A DNA stretch of 64,000 bases, taken from Gyrodactylus bullatarudis (taxonomy: Eukaryota > Platyhelminthes > Monogenea > Gyrodactylidea > Gyrodactylidae). A program made the translations under genes and the position numbers. The stretch is from assembly GCA_012064415.1 (NCBI GenBank), contig SSNU01000127.1, positions 761,152 to 825,151 of the forward strand. Reading direction: 5' to 3'. Below are positions 58,553-64,000 of this stretch, piece by piece. Within the stretch, counting starts at the first letter, position 1, and each line of letters opens with the position of its first letter. The notes beneath the pieces are model-generated. The model did no database searches. It had not been told where the DNA came from and worked only from the letters and a program-made list of their open reading frames with translations.

Positions 58553-58990
58553 CATTTTTTCAAAGTTTATGCTAGACCAGTTATAGAATATTGTTCGGCA
58601 GTATGGAATCCTGAAGGTAAAAAATGGTCGAAAAAAATTCAATCTGCACAAAGACGATTTGTACGGCTACTATCTTCGAGTTATTAAACTGAACTTACTC
58701 CCCGAACAATTCTCTTAGACTTATAAGAGAACTAAAGTTACTCTTTTCAAATCATCCCCTATAGTAAGCTCTAACCGCCAAGGATTACGCTATAATATTC
58801 CAGAATTTGGCAACCTAAAAAAGCTGGCAATATTAATAAATGCAAAAACATATTTAGAAATCTCAATAGATCAATTAAAAACCTAAGCTTGAATAAATTA
58901 AAAAAATGAACTCAAGAATAAATGTACTCAGATTAATATAAAGAATTATTATGTTTACAAATATGTATTGTTGAATAAAACTATTATTAT
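58553..58990 (+). pseudogene. LINE reverse transcriptase 3' relic
   Basis: One frame reads VYARPVIEYCSAVWNPEGKK followed by IQSAQRRFVRLLSSSY and a stop. This is the thumb region of a non-LTR reverse transcriptase (consensus LVRPILEYASxVWxP, IExVQRRFTK). Frameshifted downstream pieces (SNRQGLRYNIPEFGNLK) match the usual C-terminus. The copy ends in a short ATT repeat tail near 58980, as many LINEs do. It is clearly dead. Confidence 0.7.
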
Positions 58991-60321
58991 TATTCGATTT
59001 ATTTAAAAAACCTGTTTTCAGGTTGAAAAAGTTTGATTGAGGAAGTGCTATTTGTAATTTCGTATCTTTTGTTTAAAATCAGTCTCAAATTTTAAAAGTA
59101 TCAAGATATTTTAAAAGTTTATCTTAGAAATATTAAAAGACAACTCTGTAATTATATAAAATTTAATGTGATTTCATATAAATAATTTCATAGTAAAAAT
59201 TTTTTATCGAAATATTGTGTAAATCCTAGTCAATTGAAGGTATGTAAATTCTCGAGCCTTATTTAATTGTTATAACTTGAAAAAACACATGTCAACACAT
59301 GTTACATTCAGGAAGAGGAATTGGATACAAATGTACTAATTTTACATACTTTTATTACATATCTCTCAAAAATCAGACAAAAAGGATGTTTTAAGAGGAT
59401 ACAGAAGTGAATTGTTTAACTATCTGAAAAATAACAATTGAATTAGATAATCTATTTTAAATCAACCAAAATTTCGTTACTGTAAATTAATAAGCTAAGT
59501 TTATGCTTTCAAAGTAATAGTGAGTAGTCGTTTGATATGGTTTACAAACTTTACATCTACCCTAATTGGTTTATGTTTTATTTCAAATACGGACCAATTT
59601 TAAATAAAAGTGAGGAGAGTTCAAATTACAAGCATTTCATCTACTGAAGAAGGTGCTTGACCATTTCAATATCGAAACTTCTGGAAAGGACTTTTGATTT
59701 TATCAGATTCCATCATAAACCAAAAAATTTGTTTCCTATGAATGCTTTGCTTCTTAGATGGGTAAATGTAACCTGAGTATTTGGGAAATAAAATTACCCC
59801 ATTTTTATGACCAGACAGAATGCAATTTTCGTTGTGATGATTAATTTCCATTTATAAGAATCCATATTAATAAACTTTTTCAATGGTGTAGGTAGCTGAT
59901 GGAAAATATTATTTATCATTTGAGGAAGTCTCATAGTATAGAGAAAATCCGATTATACCTGTCAAATGCGTAGAGAGAGAGGTCATCTTTGGACTAAAAT
60001 AATTTTATATTTCAAAACATGTCCGAGTCAGGAAAGGATTATGAAAATGATTCATTATTATAAATCCAAGTTATTACTAATAACAGAATACCTTTTGGGT
60101 ATTGGTTTGGAATGTCTACTACACTTCACTATATAGCATCTTACCTGCATTGTCAAAGTGGTAAGAAATCGAGTTGTGACTTGAGGCATGATTCATTTTC
60201 TGCCAGTCTGTTTTCTATAGAAGATCAAAATGTTTAAATTAACTCCCAAATTATGAAAGATTAAGATAAAAAAAACCAATAAAGTTTTCAAATAAAAAAC
60301 GATTTTATTAAGATTTATTAA

Positions 60322-60527
60322 CCTTTTCGGTGCCGAGACTATTTCACAATTTTTATAAAAATCAAAATTTAGCTATGAAGATACCAAGTTATTTGGCCAA
60401 AAATATTACTAATGCAAGTTCATATTGTATGCTTCAATTTAAACTTTAATTGATCCAGAAACCTGTCAAACTGGTAGAGTTATAAAGGTTCAAAAAAATT
60501 GGAAAATGGACATTGGCACCGAAAGGG
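60322..60527. mobile_element. TTAA-flanked MITE, piggyBac-like ends (copy 2)
   Basis: The 206-bp element starts CCTTTTCGGTGCC and ends GGCACCGAAAGGG, flanked by TTAA on both sides (60318-60321 and 60528-60531). TTAA targets plus CCYTTT ends are characteristic of piggyBac-type elements. It has no ORF. The related decayed copy is at 433-606. Confidence 0.8.
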
Positions 60528-62639
60528 TTAAGTCTGTTCAGACTGAAATCATGATAAAAAGTCATCATCATTTAAAAACTTTTTTTATTTGAAATTTTTC
60601 ATAATTTTCTTTAATGTAAAGATGTTTTAAATTTTAAAATACTGGAAGAATGAACATCTTCCTGAAGAATTACTTGGTTCAAAATTAAGATTAGTTCTAT
60701 CTATATTGACAGGTGATTTTAGAATTTTTCATATTAAATAATTTACAGTGTGGGAATGTTTAAATTAATAAAACTGGTAACTAAGCTTATCAAGATATCA
60801 TCACCCATTACTAAAAGGTCAGAATAATCTTTTTTTTTCAGTTGAACATATGAAATCAATAAGTATTTATTTCGTGTATGATTCTGAGCTTGCATTGTAC
60901 ACATCAGATCAAGATTTTTAACCAAGTCTTAATTGTATTTTGAGTATTCTACCCAAATGTATTCCAATTCCAGGTAGAGATTTGATTTTTATTGTATTCT
61001 CCTGATATGGAAATTCCCCCAAAAAAATGTCATTTAAAAAATTGCGCACATCCATTTTGCAATCAATCATAAATGTCTTTTTTCATTTTTTTAAAAAACT
61101 GCATATATATCCATGAGTCATTTCTTTTGATTTGGTATCATTAACAGAATATTTCCTTGAATGATTAATCAATCATGCCTCTTTGATAACTTGTATCCTA
61201 GTAGACATTTTTTAATAAAAACAAGGTTTTGAATTCATTTGGAAATATAACCCAATTATTAATTACTAAACTCCACAAATAAAAAACTCAATTGATGATG
61301 GGTGTTTTCTATCTATGGAATAAAAACTTTGGTGTCTACTTTCGTTCCTGTTTTCCATTTATTCTGCAGTAGTAAAAATATACAAAAATAGGTACTTCAG
61401 AATTTATTAATTTTTAATTAACAGTCATTAGTCTATACAACATTTTTTCACGTATATGTAGAATCATTAGAGATACTGTTTTGTTTTTTTTTCAGTTAAT
61501 TTATTCTCGATTTAACGACCGAGTCGCATACATAAAAAATAAAGAATTCATTGAATTGAATAAATACAGTACTTTAGATGTAAACATTAGTATACATAAA
61601 AGTGCAAAGATTGTTTTTAGGCTTCTATAAATTATTTCTCAATAAATAAATTTAATTAATTAAACCAAGATTACAAAAGAAGTGTATTGTACTAGCAAAA
61701 GTTCATACATTTCTTTCTTGGGGCATTTTGTTAGGTGTGAAAAAAACAATAGGGCAGATTTGTGGGCTCTCTTAAGTATCCAAGTCAAGTATAGATTCTG
61801 CAAGATATTGTATTGAAGAAGATAGAATAAGATTTTGATGTTTTATCAGAAACTCCAATTTCAGTCCAGGTTTGTTTATCATCCCCGACCTCATTTTGAC
61901 ATGAGAGAAAACATTTTCTTATTTGATCATGTTTCTACTTTTTTCGCATTGCATCTTCTACAACTTAAAGGCAAATAGGGGGAAAACCCGTAGTTTTCAT
62001 TATGTTTACAAATATGAATCATAAATGCTTTCAAGGTAAACTTTTTAAATGAACTACTTTACATGAATTGATCTCTGGTTAACATAAAAATGAATATTTT
62101 AATAGCCATCATCAAAAACATTTAGAAGAAATATTATTATGATTTTCAATGCTTGTGTGTTACTTTATTTTAATGAATTTTAGTTCTATAGAAAGTGTTT
62201 ATTGATGCCTATTCAAGAAAATCTTGAACTGTGATTGGTTTTCTCATTCATCCTGGTTAAATTTGTTAGACCATTATGATAGAGTTTTTTGATTTTGTTC
62301 CTTATTCTGATTTGGTTAGAGCTCACTATTACCATTTATAAAGAAATTGAAAAAATTTTCTTTTGAAAAAAATTCCATTTTTTGAATTGGGCTAAATCTG
62401 CTCTTATGCAAAACCTCATTATCGTTTGGAGGCTGAATTTCGTATTTTTAAATCATTTTCACTTCTTGAAGATGAATGAAATTTCGATGATTCGAAATCT
62501 CTCGAAAAATGGTCCGACTGTCGGAAATTTTGGTCTTCAGATCTCTTGTTTAATCCTGATTCTGAAAACTGTCTTTTGACATCTTGACACCTTTACATCA
62601 ATATAGGATTTTGGTGGCAAACATGACCATATTTTAATA

Positions 62640-62780
62640 AAAACTATTTTTTTCAGAATTTTTTTTCTTCAAATGGTTAAAGTAACCAACATGATCAGGA
62701 TCTTAAAAAATCTTGATGAAAAAAATCGAGATTTTTGTGAAAATCATAAATCCCAACTGCATATCAACCAATTCTGGTTT
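62640..62780. mobile_element. Family B TIR element end
   Basis: It holds the family B right-end module: AACATGATCAGGATCTT, TTGATGAAAAAAATCGAGAT and ATCCCAACTGCATATCAACC. The other end is not clear. Confidence 0.4.
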
Positions 62781-64000
62781 GTAATCAGTGGTATGATGCA
62801 ACAATTTTACAATGAATACGGAATCTAACATTTATCAGAATTTTAGAAGATAAATTCATAGGTCAAATTTTATTCCCAAAATTGGCTTTATCTTTAACCA
62901 AGATATCTACCAAAGGTTGGATTCTGCATTACAGAAAAAAAAAGATTTATACGAGGAGGTGTTTTTTTGATAAATGCACTAAATCAAGGCAATGTGATAC
63001 ATACAGAAAATACAGTGAATCTAAACCTGATTGATTCCTGTGAGGATAAACAAGTGTGTACTTTGATTGAGGCATATTAATTTATAATTCTCTTCTTCTT
63101 TTTCTTCTTCTCGAGTAAAGCAAACAAATTATTCCCAATTAAAAATTTCCTGATCAAAATAGATGATAAATGCGTTAGCTTAATTAGAAAACAAAAATAC
63201 ATTCAACTGTACAATGTAAATTTCGTTCATCAGAACATGATTATAGATTTTCATAAATTTTGGCCATTATTCGGTGATTCTTTCTGACAGTACTTAAATT
63301 GAACGCTTTTGAGTCCTGGTTATTCCAGGTCCTTAAGACAGTTAAGACATGTCTTAAATATTATCAAAAATTGCCATAAATTTATTAATTAGAAGAAATA
63401 AATTATAAAATAACCGATGAGATTATTTATTTTTCTTGTTACAATATAATATTGTAATTTTTAATAAATCAGAAGGAGCACTTGGTCTTCAGTACCAGAA
63501 ATTTTGGTGTCGCATTTCTGACACAGTAAATAACCCATGCAGAGACGAGGCTTAATTGAGCAAGAAAACTCTCTCTGCGGAGCATTTTGAGATGTTTCCT
63601 ATGTATGTTGGAGCTAGGATGGTCTGAACTGCTAGATTCGTCTTAAGACAATTCTAGCTAGCTAGATTGGTCTGAAATATTTATAAATTTTTAGAATTAT
63701 AGATTTATTTATTTCATAATAGAGATGTTCATTCAAATTTTTTAAACATTATCAATTAGCTCAACTACTCTTGAGTATAGAAAAGTCCCTTTTTGATAAA
63801 TTCATGAATTTTATTAGTCAATAATAATAGGTAAAATTTTTCACAATACCAAACCTGATCATGCATGTAAAAATAAATTTAGTTTTTAAGAATACATTGT
63901 GTATTCAAGGTTTACACAAAAGGCAGAAAGGAATAAATATTAAATATTTCAGACAAATCAATTTTTATCTTTTTATAATGTTTTTATAAACGGCAATTTT

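Larger units (their letters stand above)
47657..64000. other. Gene-poor 16-kb region
   Basis: No ORF here shows a family, and none links into a phased exon chain. Recognisable content is repeats: TIR elements (49.9-50.6, 57.5-57.8, 60.3-60.5, 62.6-62.8 kb), a dispersed repeat at 52.8-53.0 kb, a LINE relic at 58.5-58.9 kb and a duplicated segment at 54.5/57.2 kb. A run of nine G lies at 48834. It could be an intron or the regulatory flank of a gene outside the window. Confidence 0.5.

Overview
This is an AT-rich, intron-containing eukaryotic nuclear window. Small phase-matched exons, GT-AG introns, AATAAA signals at gene ends, and the gene content (a FER/FPS tyrosine kinase, an NR5-type nuclear receptor ligand-binding domain, PRMT7, SSR2) point to an animal. 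Penelope-like GIY-YIG relics, TIR elements and the NR5/FPS types suggest an arthropod. A parasitic copepod is my guess from overall character only; I have no decisive marker. Exon coordinates were read by hand from splice sites, keeping reading phase consistent across every junction.

Layout. 1.0-6.8 kb (-): a five-exon doublecortin + PLAT + beta-trefoil-like protein; its first intron holds, on the + strand, a tiny TATA-driven gene for a secreted peptide. 7.1-8.1 kb: a rearranged Penelope-like element next to a TIR repeat. 9.0-12.8 kb (+): a five-exon RERG/RASL-like Ras relative with degenerate G3 and G4 motifs. It converges on PRMT7 (12.8-15.2 kb, -). 15.5-16.8 kb (-): an NFKBIL1 homologue whose 5' end I could not find. 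17.3-26.2 kb (-): a nuclear receptor with an NR5/FTZ-F1-like ligand-binding domain. It has two candidate first exons, one with an aberrant C4 zinc-finger domain and one without any DNA-binding domain, and one intron carries an intact Tc1/mariner-superfamily transposon.

26.3-27.3 kb (+): an ankyrin-repeat protein starting 123 bp from the zinc-finger exon. 27.4-28.0 kb (-): SSR2 (TRAP-beta), head-to-head with a CTD-type small phosphatase (28.3-30.3 kb, +). 30.7-42.55 kb (+): a 14-exon FER/FPS kinase (F-BAR, coiled coil, acidic linker, SH2, kinase). Its introns contain a Penelope-like relic and a perfect 104-bp inverted repeat. 44.3-47.7 kb (+): a six-exon single-pass membrane protein that I do not recognise. 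47.7-64.0 kb: no gene I can support, only TIR elements, a LINE relic and dispersed repeats.

The genes do not form a pathway. Most are housekeeping or signalling genes packed tail-to-tail or head-to-head, so shared promoters and close 3' ends are the main neighbour relationships. The most unusual items are the nuclear receptor with its altered DNA-binding domain and domain-less alternative first exon, the Ras-like protein without DxxG, the 104-bp perfect palindrome in the kinase gene, and the DCX-PLAT gene with a nested secreted-peptide gene.
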